Translations under genes and position numbers: made by a program | Part shown: positions 1 through 5,517 of the stretch, piece after piece | How positions within the stretch are numbered: the stretch's first letter is position 1 | Layout: each line of letters begins with the position of its first letter | The notes under the pieces: generated by a model | The model's database searches: none | What the model was told of the DNA's origin: nothing | Seen by the model: the letters and a program-made list of their open reading frames with translations, nothing else | Assembly (NCBI GenBank): GCA_947071955.1 | Contig: CAMTGL010000129.1 | Coordinates: 1-6,259, forward strand | Length of the DNA stretch: 6,259 bases | Reading direction: 5' to 3' | Source of the DNA: an uncultured Plesiomonas sp. | Lineage (GTDB): Bacteria > Pseudomonadota > Gammaproteobacteria > Enterobacterales > CAMTGL01

Positions 1-538
1 GTTTAATACTGGCCGTGATTTGGCGTTACTAGGGCGCTTTTATGCTGCTGCCTTGGTGGATTCAGGGGTTGAGTTTGATCTGCTGTTTGGCCCTGCATAT
101 AAAGGTATTCCGATTGCGACCACGGCGGCGGTTGCACTGGCAGAGCACCATAACCGTGATGTACCGTACTGCTTTAACCGTAAAGAAGCCAAAACGCACG
201 GTGAGGGCGGAAACTTGGTAGGCAGCCCGTTGCGGGGCCGTGTGATGCTCGTTGATGATGTGATCACCGCCGGCACAGCCATCCGTGAATCGATGGAGAT
301 TATCGCCGCGCAACAGGCGACGTTGGCTGGGGTCATGATTGCGCTCAACCGTATGGAGCGTGGTAAAGGTGAATTATCAGCAATTCAGGAAGTTGAGCGT
401 GATTACGGCTGTCAGGTGATATCTATTATCAATCTGCATGATCTGATTACCTATCTGGAAGAGCAGGTCGGCACGCAGCCTGAGCTGGCTGACCATCTGG
501 CCGCTGTTCAGGCATACCGTGCCGAATTTGGCGTTTAA
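1..538 (+). CDS. pyrE: Orotate phosphoribosyltransferase, 3' part (5' end outside window)
   Basis: PyrE joins orotate to PRPP to make orotidine 5'-monophosphate, the penultimate step of UMP synthesis, in the cytoplasm. The frame is open from base 2 (first full codon Phe, in FNTGRDLALLGRFY), which aligns with about residue 40 of the 213-residue E. coli enzyme, so roughly 39 residues lie beyond the left edge. The flexible catalytic loop is present as NRKEAKTHGEGG (bases about 176-211), with the Lys and His residues that contact pyrophosphate. The PRPP-binding signature follows as VMLVDDVITAGTA (about 242-280). The C-terminus ends in AEFGV, like the E. coli protein, after an insertion of about four residues near EEQVGTQPEL. 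The TTG at 20 is only the first start-like codon in the window, not the true start. The gene converges on the urea transporter with no bases between the stop codons and no T-tailed terminator before that gene begins. Confidence 0.97.
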   Translation, partial: FNTGRDLALLGRFYAAALVDSGVEFDLLFGPAYKGIPIATTAAVALAEHHNRDVPYCFNRKEAKTHGEGGNLVGSPLRGRVMLVDDVITAGTAIRESMEIIAAQQATLAGVMIALNRMERGKGELSAIQEVERDYGCQVISIINLHDLITYLEEQVGTQPELADHLAAVQAYRAEFGV

Positions 539-1474
539 TCAGGCTTTGGTGGTATTCATTATCTGCAATGCTGGCCGTGCCAGCATAAAAATCCCCAGCG
601 TTAGCAGATAGGCCGCCGTGAGTGTCGGCAGACCCAGCGGGGTAAACAGGCGGTTGAGTGCCGCCTGTACAATGACTGTCACAAAGGTAGCCAGCATCGC
701 CAGCCAGATACGTGAATGTGTCGGTGAATAAAAGACTCGCCCAATCGCCAGCGCACTCAATACCGGTGAAAAACCGTATAAACCGGTCAGAATAGAGTAA
801 GTATCTGCACCAAACAGTTGCGCCAGCGTGGTGGCTAGCAAGGCTCCGCCAAGAGTGGTCAGCGCCATCGCCCGTGAATGTACCGCAAGCCCCGCCAAAA
901 TCAGCAGCCCACTGGTAGTGTTGTTTAGTAAAAATACCTGCGCAATATTACGAATACTGGCCTGAAGTAGCATCCACAGACTGACCGCCGAGTGCGAACT
1001 CGGTACAATTGCGGCATCAAGCACATGCAAATGTACGCCCGATAAATTATAGCCTGCCAGCAACAGCATCCAGCTAATCAGTACAAAAGGTGCAGTTGAA
1101 CCCGGTACGCCCCAACTGCGCGTCATAGACTCCGCTATCGCACACTCCACAATCGGGCAGAGTATTGCGCCTAAAATCAGCAATACCCACATCAGTGCCG
1201 AGGGAATAAAAAAGGTGGTCACTGTGATCCCGACCAAAATACCGTTAAACCCGTGCAGACCCTGATCAATATCGGCTGTTTTTAAACGCAATACTTTGGC
1301 GGCAAATGTGGCAATCAATAACCCGACCACCGCGCCGACAGCGGTATAGGCTTGCCCGCTGCTGGCGGCAGCATAAAAAATGGCCAGTAGAAAAAAGCTG
1401 CCAGTCAGGGGATTATCACAAAAAAAAACTTGGCCCGCGCCGCGCAGGGCTGCAGAAAAGATCGGTTTTGGCAT
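539..1474 (-). CDS. yut: Urea transporter, UT/Yut family channel protein
   Basis: This is an inner-membrane channel-like protein for passive urea movement, of the family that includes bacterial Yut and the vertebrate UT proteins. The 311 residues are very hydrophobic and show the internal two-fold duplication typical of the family. RGAGQVFFCDNPLTG near the N-terminus matches RNIAQVFLLNNTTSG at mid-protein. GLHGFNGILVG matches GLYGFSPVLSALAIG. The two signature loops are VPGSTAPF in the first half and LPTLTAAY in the second. I chose the ATG at 1474 (MPKPIFSAALRG); an in-frame TTG at 1483, just after a stop, would add three residues. Neither start has a convincing Shine-Dalgarno. The coding strand carries a run of nine T (1420-1428) within the first twenty codons. 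In E. coli this pyrE-slmA interval holds no such gene. No urease or nickel genes are visible, so uptake for urease and release of urea are both open. The symbol is by family resemblance. Confidence 0.85.
   Translation of the reverse strand: MPKPIFSAALRGAGQVFFCDNPLTGSFFLLAIFYAAASSGQAYTAVGAVVGLLIATFAAKVLRLKTADIDQGLHGFNGILVGITVTTFFIPSALMWVLLILGAILCPIVECAIAESMTRSWGVPGSTAPFVLISWMLLLAGYNLSGVHLHVLDAAIVPSSHSAVSLWMLLQASIRNIAQVFLLNNTTSGLLILAGLAVHSRAMALTTLGGALLATTLAQLFGADTYSILTGLYGFSPVLSALAIGRVFYSPTHSRIWLAMLATFVTVIVQAALNRLFTPLGLPTLTAAYLLTLGIFMLARPALQIMNTTKA
568..586. repeat. Perfect inverted repeat inside the 3' end of the urea transporter gene, 30 bases after the pyrE stop
   Basis: ATGCTGGC (568-575) and GCCAGCAT (579-586) are perfectly complementary around the three-base loop CGT. 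The hairpin lies in the transporter's coding sequence (Met-Leu-Ala-Arg-Pro-Ala-Leu). On the plus strand it is the first strong structure downstream of pyrE, but it is followed by A residues rather than T, so it is not a classic intrinsic terminator. It could protect or define the 3' end of pyrE mRNA, or simply be a by-product of codon choice. Confidence 0.4.
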
Positions 1475-1504
1475 GATGATCAATCAACACAATAAAGGGA
1501 AAGA

Positions 1505-1608
1505 GGCTGTATTTAGGGAAGTACACAGCCGTCATGCCGATAGGTTCGGCATGCGGTAGACCCGCAGTCAGATTATTGATGGTTTTGTGCCCGCTGGCGA
1601 AGCACAAA
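1505..1608 (-). promoter_or_regulatory. Hairpin-rich leader upstream of the urea transporter
   Basis: Three inverted repeats lie in the 130 bases upstream of the transporter start. In transcription order they are TTTGTGC/GCACAAA (arms 1602-1608 and 1584-1590, 11-base spacer), CATGCCGA/TCGGCATG (arms 1546-1553 and 1533-1540, 5-base loop), and GGCTGT/ACAGCC (arms 1525-1530 and 1505-1510, 14-base loop). The last two are only two bases apart and end about 30 bases before the ATG. The first, with its long spacer, looks more like a protein-binding dyad than an RNA hairpin. No convincing sigma70 promoter was found, and I recognise no known riboswitch. The dyads are directly visible; a regulatory role is inference. 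Confidence 0.4.
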
Positions 1609-1668
1609 GTGTTTCGTAACGTGGCTGGCAGTAAGCAAATGCGACAAGCGGCAGGCCCACAGGAATCA

Positions 1669-1684
1669 GGCCACAGAGGTGGCC
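1669..1684 (-). repeat. Short perfect hairpin just downstream of slmA
   Basis: GGCCAC (1669-1674) and GTGGCC (1679-1684) form a six-base-pair GC-rich stem with a four-base loop, starting 27 bases after the slmA stop on the minus strand. It is placed like a terminator but lacks a U-rich tail (the minus strand continues TGATTCC), so intrinsic termination would be weak. It may instead mark an mRNA 3' end. Confidence 0.35.
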
Positions 1685-1711
1685 GATCGGGTGCGGTATC
1701 GTGCGGTGATG

Positions 1712-2302
1712 TTAAAACAGCTCTGCAGTTAGCAGTTGCCAGCGTACATCAAAATCTGTTGTAGGCAGATTACGGAATTCAGAGCGTACAAAGCGCAGCA
1801 TCAGCCCTTCACAAAATGCCAGCAGTTGCACCGCTAAGAGGCTCTCGTCGTGGCTGAAACCCTTGCCTTCACGCAGCTTACGTTCACGCATAACCTGTCG
1901 CAGTTGCGCTTCGATGCGCTCAAACAATTGATTGATACGGCTTTGCAGGCGGTCTTGTTCAAACATCAGCGCATGGCCGGTCAGAATACGGGTCAGGCCG
2001 GGGTTTTTTTCTGCAAAACCCAGCAGCAACTGAATGATTAAACGCAGACGCAGCAGCGTATCTTTTTCATCGGTTAAAATCAGGTTAATCCGCGACATCA
2101 GGCTGTCTTCAATAAACTCAATTAGCCCCTCGAACATTTTGGCTTTGCTCGGAAAGTGGCGGTATAGCGCCGCTTCTGATACGCCGACCGTGGTGGCTAA
2201 ACGCGCGGTGGTGATCCGCTGAGACCCTTCGCTCGACTCCAGCATCTGTGCCAGCGCCTGTAGGATCTCCTCCCGACGGTTTTTCTTATTATTTCCTGCC
2301 AT
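1712..2302 (-). CDS. slmA: Nucleoid occlusion factor SlmA (TetR-type DNA-binding protein)
   Basis: SlmA binds specific chromosomal sites and FtsZ, blocking Z-ring assembly over the nucleoid. The 196-residue product aligns along its whole length with E. coli SlmA (198 aa). The basic N-terminus KKNRREEILQALAQ leads into a TetR-type helix-turn-helix at about residues 29-52 (TTARLATTVGVSEAALYRHF), followed by the family's conserved FIEDSL, RINLIL, NPGLTRILTGHALMFEQDRL and RINQLFERIEAQLRQV blocks. The C-terminus ends in ELF rather than QLQ. I chose the ATG at 2302 because it gives the E. coli-like N-terminus and has an AGGGA element ten bases upstream; the in-frame TTG at 2311 lies too close to that element. 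It lies 129 bases after dut on the same strand, an arrangement also seen in E. coli. No perfect SlmA-binding palindrome (GTGAGTACTCAC) was seen in the window. Confidence 0.95.
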   Translation of the reverse strand: MAGNNKKNRREEILQALAQMLESSEGSQRITTARLATTVGVSEAALYRHFPSKAKMFEGLIEFIEDSLMSRINLILTDEKDTLLRLRLIIQLLLGFAEKNPGLTRILTGHALMFEQDRLQSRINQLFERIEAQLRQVMRERKLREGKGFSHDESLLAVQLLAFCEGLMLRFVRSEFRNLPTTDFDVRWQLLTAELF

Positions 2303-2326
2303 TACGTGCAATTCCCTATTAAAGCT

Positions 2327-2350
2327 AAAAACTGCGTTGCAACCGCAGTT
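2327..2350 (-). terminator. Attenuator- or terminator-like hairpin between dut and slmA
   Basis: Read on the minus strand, AACTGCG (2344-2350) pairs perfectly with CGCAGTT (2330-2336) across a seven-base loop and runs directly into five T residues (2327-2331), two of which belong to the stem. This is the form of a modest intrinsic terminator. It lies 82 bases after the dut stop and 25 bases before the slmA ATG, so it either ends most coaBC-dut transcripts or, if slmA is read from upstream, partly attenuates slmA. The same bases could also act as a protein-binding dyad. Confidence 0.45.
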
Positions 2351-2369
2351 AACATCAACGCGTTAACAT
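2348..2369. repeat. Direct repeat of GTTAACAT upstream of slmA
   Basis: GTTAACAT occurs at 2348-2355 and again at 2362-2369, 14 bases apart start to start. Each copy contains the palindrome GTTAAC. The pair sits between the candidate slmA -10 element and the attenuator-like hairpin, overlapping both by two or three bases. This could be a paired operator, but two short AT-rich copies can also arise by chance. Confidence 0.35.
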
Positions 2370-2373
2370 TGTA
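2368..2373 (-). promoter_or_regulatory. Candidate -10 element for slmA
   Basis: TACAAT on the minus strand matches the sigma70 -10 consensus at five of six positions and lies 66 bases upstream of the slmA ATG. The best -35 candidate at 16-base spacing is GTTTGC (2390-2395), which is poor. If used, transcription would begin near 2361, just upstream of the attenuator-like hairpin, placing the hairpin in the slmA leader. Confidence 0.3.
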
Positions 2374-2431
2374 CGCAGTCGGCAGGCGCGCAAACGCCCA
2401 CCGAAAGAGACGATTTTGAGGTTGCTGAATC

Positions 2432-2887
2432 TTATTTACGGCCAGTATGACCAAAACCGCCTTCGCCGCGCTCGCTCTGATCAAATTCAGTCACCAGATT
2501 AAACGCCGCCTGTACCACAGGTACAAACACCATTTGTGCCATGCGCTCGCCCGGCTCAATCACGAACGTTTCGTGGCCACGGTTCCAGACCGAGACTTTC
2601 AGCTCACCCTGATAATCAGAATCAATCAGCCCGACCAAGTTGCCCAGCACCACACCGTGCTTGTGTCCTAGCCCTGAGCGCGGCAAGATCACTGCCGCCA
2701 GCGATGCATCCGCAATGTGGATCGCCAGACCCGTTGGCACCAGTACCGTTTGCCCCGCTTCCAGCGTGATAGGTGTATCCAAACAGGCACGCAGATCAAG
2801 GCCAGCCGACCCGTCGGTTGCATAGGTTGGCAGTGGGAATTGCTGGCCGATACGAGGGTCGAGAATTTTCAGGTCAATTTTTTTCAT
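2432..2887 (-). CDS. dut: Deoxyuridine 5'-triphosphate nucleotidohydrolase (dUTPase)
   Basis: Dut hydrolyses dUTP to dUMP and pyrophosphate, keeping uracil out of DNA and supplying dUMP for thymidylate synthesis; the family enzyme is a homotrimer. The 151-residue product carries all five family motifs in order: GSAGLDLRA (about residues 26-34), PRSGLG (69-74), GNLVGLIDSDYQG (82-94, including the Asp equivalent to the E. coli catalytic residue), ERMAQMVFVP (114-123), and the C-terminal glycine-rich arm RGEGGFGHTG (140-149) that closes over the substrate. I chose the ATG at 2887, giving MKKIDLKILD as in E. coli; the open frame extends 15 codons upstream but only into the coaBC end. The first 14 bases overlap the coaBC 3' end. 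No good Shine-Dalgarno precedes the start, which suggests translational coupling to coaBC. Confidence 0.97.
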   Translation of the reverse strand: MKKIDLKILDPRIGQQFPLPTYATDGSAGLDLRACLDTPITLEAGQTVLVPTGLAIHIADASLAAVILPRSGLGHKHGVVLGNLVGLIDSDYQGELKVSVWNRGHETFVIEPGERMAQMVFVPVVQAAFNLVTEFDQSERGEGGFGHTGRK

Positions 2888-4136
2888 CAGAGAGTGCCGC
2901 TTGCTTATATGAGTAGAGTGAGAGGATTTCATCGATCAGCTGTTGCCCCAACAGCGCCTTATTGCAGCACGGAAGCACTTTATCTCCGTGCGGCCAATAC
3001 AGATGCAACGCATTCTGATCAGCATTAAAGCCCTGTTCTGGCGATGAAACATTATTAGCGCAGATCAGATCCAGATTTTTCCGCACCAGCTTATCGCGGG
3101 CATATTTTTCCACATCTTGGGTTTCTGCTGCAAACCCGACCACGAAAGGCCGATCAACGGTGAGTGCTGCTACACCGGCCACAATGTCCGGATTTTTTAC
3201 CAAGTGCAGCATTATCGCATGATCTGTACCGTCAGCTGTTTTTTTGATTTTTTCGGGCGCAATTTCCGCCGCGCGGTAATCCGCTACGGCTGCACAGGCA
3301 ATGAAAATATCGTGATCAGTTGTGCGCTGCATAACGGCAGCCTGCATTTGCAGCGCCGTTTCTACCGCCACACAGGCCACATTATTCGGTGCTGACAGTG
3401 CTACTGGCCCGCTCACCAGAGTGACCTGTGCACCGCGCTCGGCGGCAGCTTGTGCAATCGCGTAGCCCATCTTCCCTGAACTGTGGTTGCTAATAAACCG
3501 CACAGGATCAAGCGCTTCCCGTGTAGGGCCTGCGGTAATCAATATCCGCAGCCCCTGCATATCTTGTCCTGCACAAGCTGTTTTTGCTTCCCTAAAAAAT
3601 TGCGTAGTTTTTTCACACAACTCGGCAGGTTCAAGCATTCGCCCTGGCCCCACATCGCCACAGGCTTGAGCCCCGTCAGCAGGCCCCCACAGCAAATAGC
3701 CGCGTTGTTGCAACCGCTGTAAATTCTCTTGCGTAATGGCCGCCTGATACATTTGCTGATTCATGGCTGGCGCTGCGGCGACCGGTGCTGACGTTGCCAA
3801 GCACAACGTCGTCAGCAAATCATTACCCATGCCCGCGGTAATGCGCGCCAGCAGATCGGCAGTTGCGGGTGCAAGCAGCACCAAATCAGCCCATTTTGCC
3901 AGCTGAATATGGCCCATTGATGACTCGGCGGCCGGATCAAGCAAATCATCGGCCACCGGGTGGCCCGATACCGCTTGCAGCGTCAGCGGCGTAATAAAGG
4001 CTTTTGCTGCCGCCGTCATCACTACCCTGACCTCAGCACCCTGTTCACGCAGGCGGCGCACCAGCTCAACGCACTTATAGGCCGCTATCCCGCCACTAAT
4101 ACCCAGCAGGATTTTTTTACCGGCTAACTCATTCAT
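2874..4136 (-). CDS. coaBC: Bifunctional phosphopantothenoylcysteine decarboxylase / phosphopantothenate-cysteine ligase
   Basis: CoaBC (formerly Dfp) performs two consecutive steps of coenzyme A synthesis in the cytoplasm: CTP-dependent joining of cysteine to 4'-phosphopantothenate, then FMN-dependent decarboxylation to 4'-phosphopantetheine. The N-terminal flavoprotein CoaC domain shows GISGGIAAYK (residues 12-21), the active-site His in MGHIQLAKWAD (about residue 76), the substrate motif PAMNQQMY (about 123-130) and ACGDVGPGRM with the reactive Cys near 159. The CoaB domain begins near residue 195 with ILITAGPTRE, then NHSSGKMGYAIA, CAAVADYR, EKIKK and NPDIVAGVA. At 420 residues it is slightly longer than the E. 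coli protein (406), through an inter-domain linker longer by about six residues and a longer tail (YSYKQAALSDEKN). The ATG at 4136 gives MNELAGKK, close to E. coli MSLAGKK. Its Shine-Dalgarno is weak. It is divergent from radC and overlaps dut by 14 bases. Confidence 0.97.
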   Translation of the reverse strand: MNELAGKKILLGISGGIAAYKCVELVRRLREQGAEVRVVMTAAAKAFITPLTLQAVSGHPVADDLLDPAAESSMGHIQLAKWADLVLLAPATADLLARITAGMGNDLLTTLCLATSAPVAAAPAMNQQMYQAAITQENLQRLQQRGYLLWGPADGAQACGDVGPGRMLEPAELCEKTTQFFREAKTACAGQDMQGLRILITAGPTREALDPVRFISNHSSGKMGYAIAQAAAERGAQVTLVSGPVALSAPNNVACVAVETALQMQAAVMQRTTDHDIFIACAAVADYRAAEIAPEKIKKTADGTDHAIMLHLVKNPDIVAGVAALTVDRPFVVGFAAETQDVEKYARDKLVRKNLDLICANNVSSPEQGFNADQNALHLYWPHGDKVLPCCNKALLGQQLIDEILSLYSYKQAALSDEKN

Positions 4137-4462
4137 TTAGGAAATCGGCTCTTCAGCAGAAATACAGATAGCGCACACTTTATCACACTCTTTTTACGCT
4201 TTTTACCTTCACAATCGCGCCAGCCTGTGCGGTTGGCGTGAGCATTCCTGTGGTTCAGGTTTTTGCTTCGTGTGTTCAAGGCTATATCAACCGGCCAATA
4301 CTGACCTTGCGCCCGTACGCGTTGTGGTATGGGAATTATCAAGTTGCGGCCTGTTTCGCAGCAAACAGGTACGGTGATCGCCGTGGGCAGTAACTTCTTC
4401 TACAACTGTTTTTTTATCGCTCTTTTTTATCTTTCCCAATAAAAAATCACAAAATTTCTTTG

Positions 4463-4504
4463 TGCGGGATACAAAGCATAACCCATTTGCGGGATACAGA
4501 GCAT
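4463..4504 (+). repeat. Two tandem 17-base direct repeats just upstream of radC
   Basis: TGCGGGATACAAAGCAT (4463-4479) and TGCGGGATACAGAGCAT (4488-4504) match at 16 of 17 positions and start 25 bases apart. They end 20 bases before the radC ATG and just before its Shine-Dalgarno. The 25-base period is not a multiple of three, so a frame running through both reads them differently, which argues that they are non-coding. The core GGGATAC recurs once more at 5226-5232, just after the radC stop. A role as a repressor site or leader element is inference. Confidence 0.6.
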
Positions 4505-4507
4505 GGC

Positions 4508-4513
4508 AAGGAG
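4508..4513 (+). promoter_or_regulatory. Ribosome binding site that sets the radC start
   Basis: AAGGAG lies 11 bases before the ATG at 4525. It is the only good Shine-Dalgarno near the open frame and supports that ATG over the upstream in-frame GTG at 4462. Confidence 0.7.
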
Positions 4514-4524
4514 CGCCGTCTTAT

Positions 4525-5199
4525 ATGTCGATAAAAGCACTGCCCGCTGCCGAACGGCCGCGTGAGAAATTACTGCAGCAGGGCGCTCAGCGGTTGAGCG
4601 ATGCCGAGTTACTGGCGATATTTTTGCGTACCGGCATTAAAGGTTGTAATGCCATTGAACTGGCTCAGCGCTTGTTGTCCGAATTTGGATCTTTGCGGGC
4701 GCTGCTGGCCGCCAGCCAACATGAGTTTTGTCAGCACCACGGTCTGGGCGAAGCCAAATATGTGCAGTTACAGGCCAGTGTTGAAATGTCGCGCCGTTAT
4801 CTGGCTGAGCGTTTACAGCGCGAAAGCGCCCTTACCAGTGCTGACGCAACTAAAGCCTATTTGCAGACCTGCCTGAGTGCGCGCGAAAGAGAGATTTTTT
4901 TAGTGCTGTTTTTGGATAACCAGCACCGGGTTATCAAACAAGAAGAGATGTTTGCCGGCACATTTAACAGCGCCACCGTACACCCGCGCGAAATTATTAA
5001 AACCGCGTTGGCCTGTAATGCCGCCGCACTGATTTTATCGCATAACCACCCCTCTGGTGTTGCAGAGCCCAGCCGTGCTGACCGCAGTATCACCCAAAAT
5101 ATTCAGCAAGCGTGCGGATTGGTGGATATTCGGGTGCTTGATCATATTGTGGTTGGGATAGGTGAAACCGTCTCTTTTGCCGAACGCGGGTGGATTTAA
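4525..5199 (+). CDS. radC: RadC family protein with JAMM/MPN metalloprotease-like domain
   Basis: The 224 residues match the RadC (UPF0758) family, E. coli RadC being 222 aa. The N-terminal half holds the conserved ERPREKLL, LSDAELLAIFLRTG and HGLGEAKY segments, a helix-hairpin-helix-like region. The C-terminal half is the JAMM/MPN domain: IFLVLFLDNQHRVI, then EEMFAGT with the upstream Glu, then the zinc-binding motif SHNHPSG (His 173 and His 175) and the Asp of SRADRSIT (186). All metal ligands are intact. The biochemical function is unsettled; the historical link with radiation sensitivity in E. coli was later attributed to another gene, and the family is linked to DNA transactions mainly by context. 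A GTG at 4462 would add 21 residues but lacks a Shine-Dalgarno and would translate the direct repeats, so I start at the ATG. Confidence 0.93.
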   Translation: MSIKALPAAERPREKLLQQGAQRLSDAELLAIFLRTGIKGCNAIELAQRLLSEFGSLRALLAASQHEFCQHHGLGEAKYVQLQASVEMSRRYLAERLQRESALTSADATKAYLQTCLSAREREIFLVLFLDNQHRVIKQEEMFAGTFNSATVHPREIIKTALACNAAALILSHNHPSGVAEPSRADRSITQNIQQACGLVDIRVLDHIVVGIGETVSFAERGWI

Positions 5200-5467
5200 A
5201 CCTAAAGCGAGCAGATTTCCACCTTGGGATACTAAAAATTGCACATATTTAGCGCAATTGGTGGTTTTTAAATTTAACTTGCGGCGTGAAAGCTGTATCC
5301 TTACGGCCAGCCCCAGTAACGCAACTCCACATGCTGTTATGTCTTTAGTGCCAAGTGCCTGGATTTATCCGCAATGTGGGAGCACCGTTGGTGGTTTTAG
5401 ATATTTGTCGAGTTATCTAGCCCCTGCGATTTAAGATCCTTTAATTGATCCTAGAGGTGACTGCCTC
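5200..5467. other. Gene-free stretch between radC and the rpmB promoter
   Basis: No convincing gene lies here. The 90-codon open frame covering 5162-5434 starts inside radC and resembles nothing I know. Visible structure includes a diverged repeat pair, 5251-5268 and 5381-5398, which matches at 15 of 18 positions and shares the exact core TTGGTGGTTTT. There is also a perfect ten-base palindrome TTAAATTTAA (5268-5277), an imperfect dyad ATTGC/GCAAT around 5238-5258, and a small hairpin AGAGG/CCTCT (5453-5457 and 5464-5468) abutting the rpmB -35 element. No intrinsic terminator for radC was seen, so some reading from radC into rpmB is possible. Confidence 0.5.
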
Positions 5468-5496
5468 TTGAGCAATCGCCAGATATCTTGTACAAT
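5468..5496 (+). promoter_or_regulatory. Sigma70 promoter of the rpmB-rpmG operon
   Basis: TTGAGC (5468-5473) and TACAAT (5491-5496) lie exactly 17 bases apart, matching four of six and five of six consensus positions. The predicted start near 5503 gives a leader of about 90 bases before the rpmB ATG. The G+C-rich stretch after the -10 (CCCCGACC) resembles the discriminator of stringently controlled ribosomal promoters, but that is inference. Confidence 0.8.
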
Positions 5497-5517
5497 CCCC
5501 GACCTTTGAGAATCACG

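Larger units (their letters stand above)
4137..4524. other. Divergent intergenic region between coaBC and radC
   Basis: These 388 bases hold no convincing gene but should contain promoters for both coaBC and radC. Two clear hairpins are visible. One pairs 4216-4225 with 4231-4240 (ten base pairs including two G-U, five-base loop), about 80 bases upstream of the coaBC start. The other is CCTGTTT/AAACAGG (4350-4356 and 4363-4369, six-base loop). A 14-base near-palindrome (4371-4384) adjoins the second. From about 4405 to 4462 the plus strand is very rich in T and A with runs of seven and six T. An open frame reaching back from the coaBC start (4133-4342, minus) begins only at TTG and has no recognisable product. 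I could not assign a sigma70 promoter confidently for either gene. Confidence 0.5.

Noticed and set aside
1584..1608. CRP or NtrC binding site at the TTTGTGC/GCACAAA dyad
   Set aside because: The half-site spacing of 11 bases fits neither the CRP (TGTGA-N6-TCACA) nor the NtrC (TGCAC-type) consensus.
1416..1764. Open frames on both strands across the slmA-transporter gap
   Set aside because: They start at poor codons, overlap real genes in other frames and have unconvincing composition. The inverted repeats explain the region better.
2302..2484. A 60-codon minus-strand frame across the dut-slmA gap
   Set aside because: It overlaps the dut 3' end in another frame and reads through the promoter and hairpin region; no family is recognisable.
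4133..4342. A 69-codon minus-strand open frame ending in an ATGA overlap with the coaBC start
   Set aside because: It starts only at TTG, has no internal ATG and no strong Shine-Dalgarno, and its product has no recognisable domain. It also runs through the hairpin-rich intergenic region. The four-base overlap is probably chance.
4462..4524. N-terminal extension of RadC from a GTG at 4462
   Set aside because: The added residues do not match the family, the frame crosses the 25-base-period direct repeats, and the good Shine-Dalgarno belongs to the ATG at 4525.
5272..5398. Possible integron attC site around the diverged repeat pair
   Set aside because: An RYYYAAC match (ATTTAAC at 5272-5278) exists, but there is no partnered GTTRRRY at a suitable distance and no integrase or cassette gene.
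5162..5434. A 90-codon plus-strand open frame from the end of radC into the gap
   Set aside because: It overlaps radC in another frame, has no ribosome binding site and resembles no known protein.
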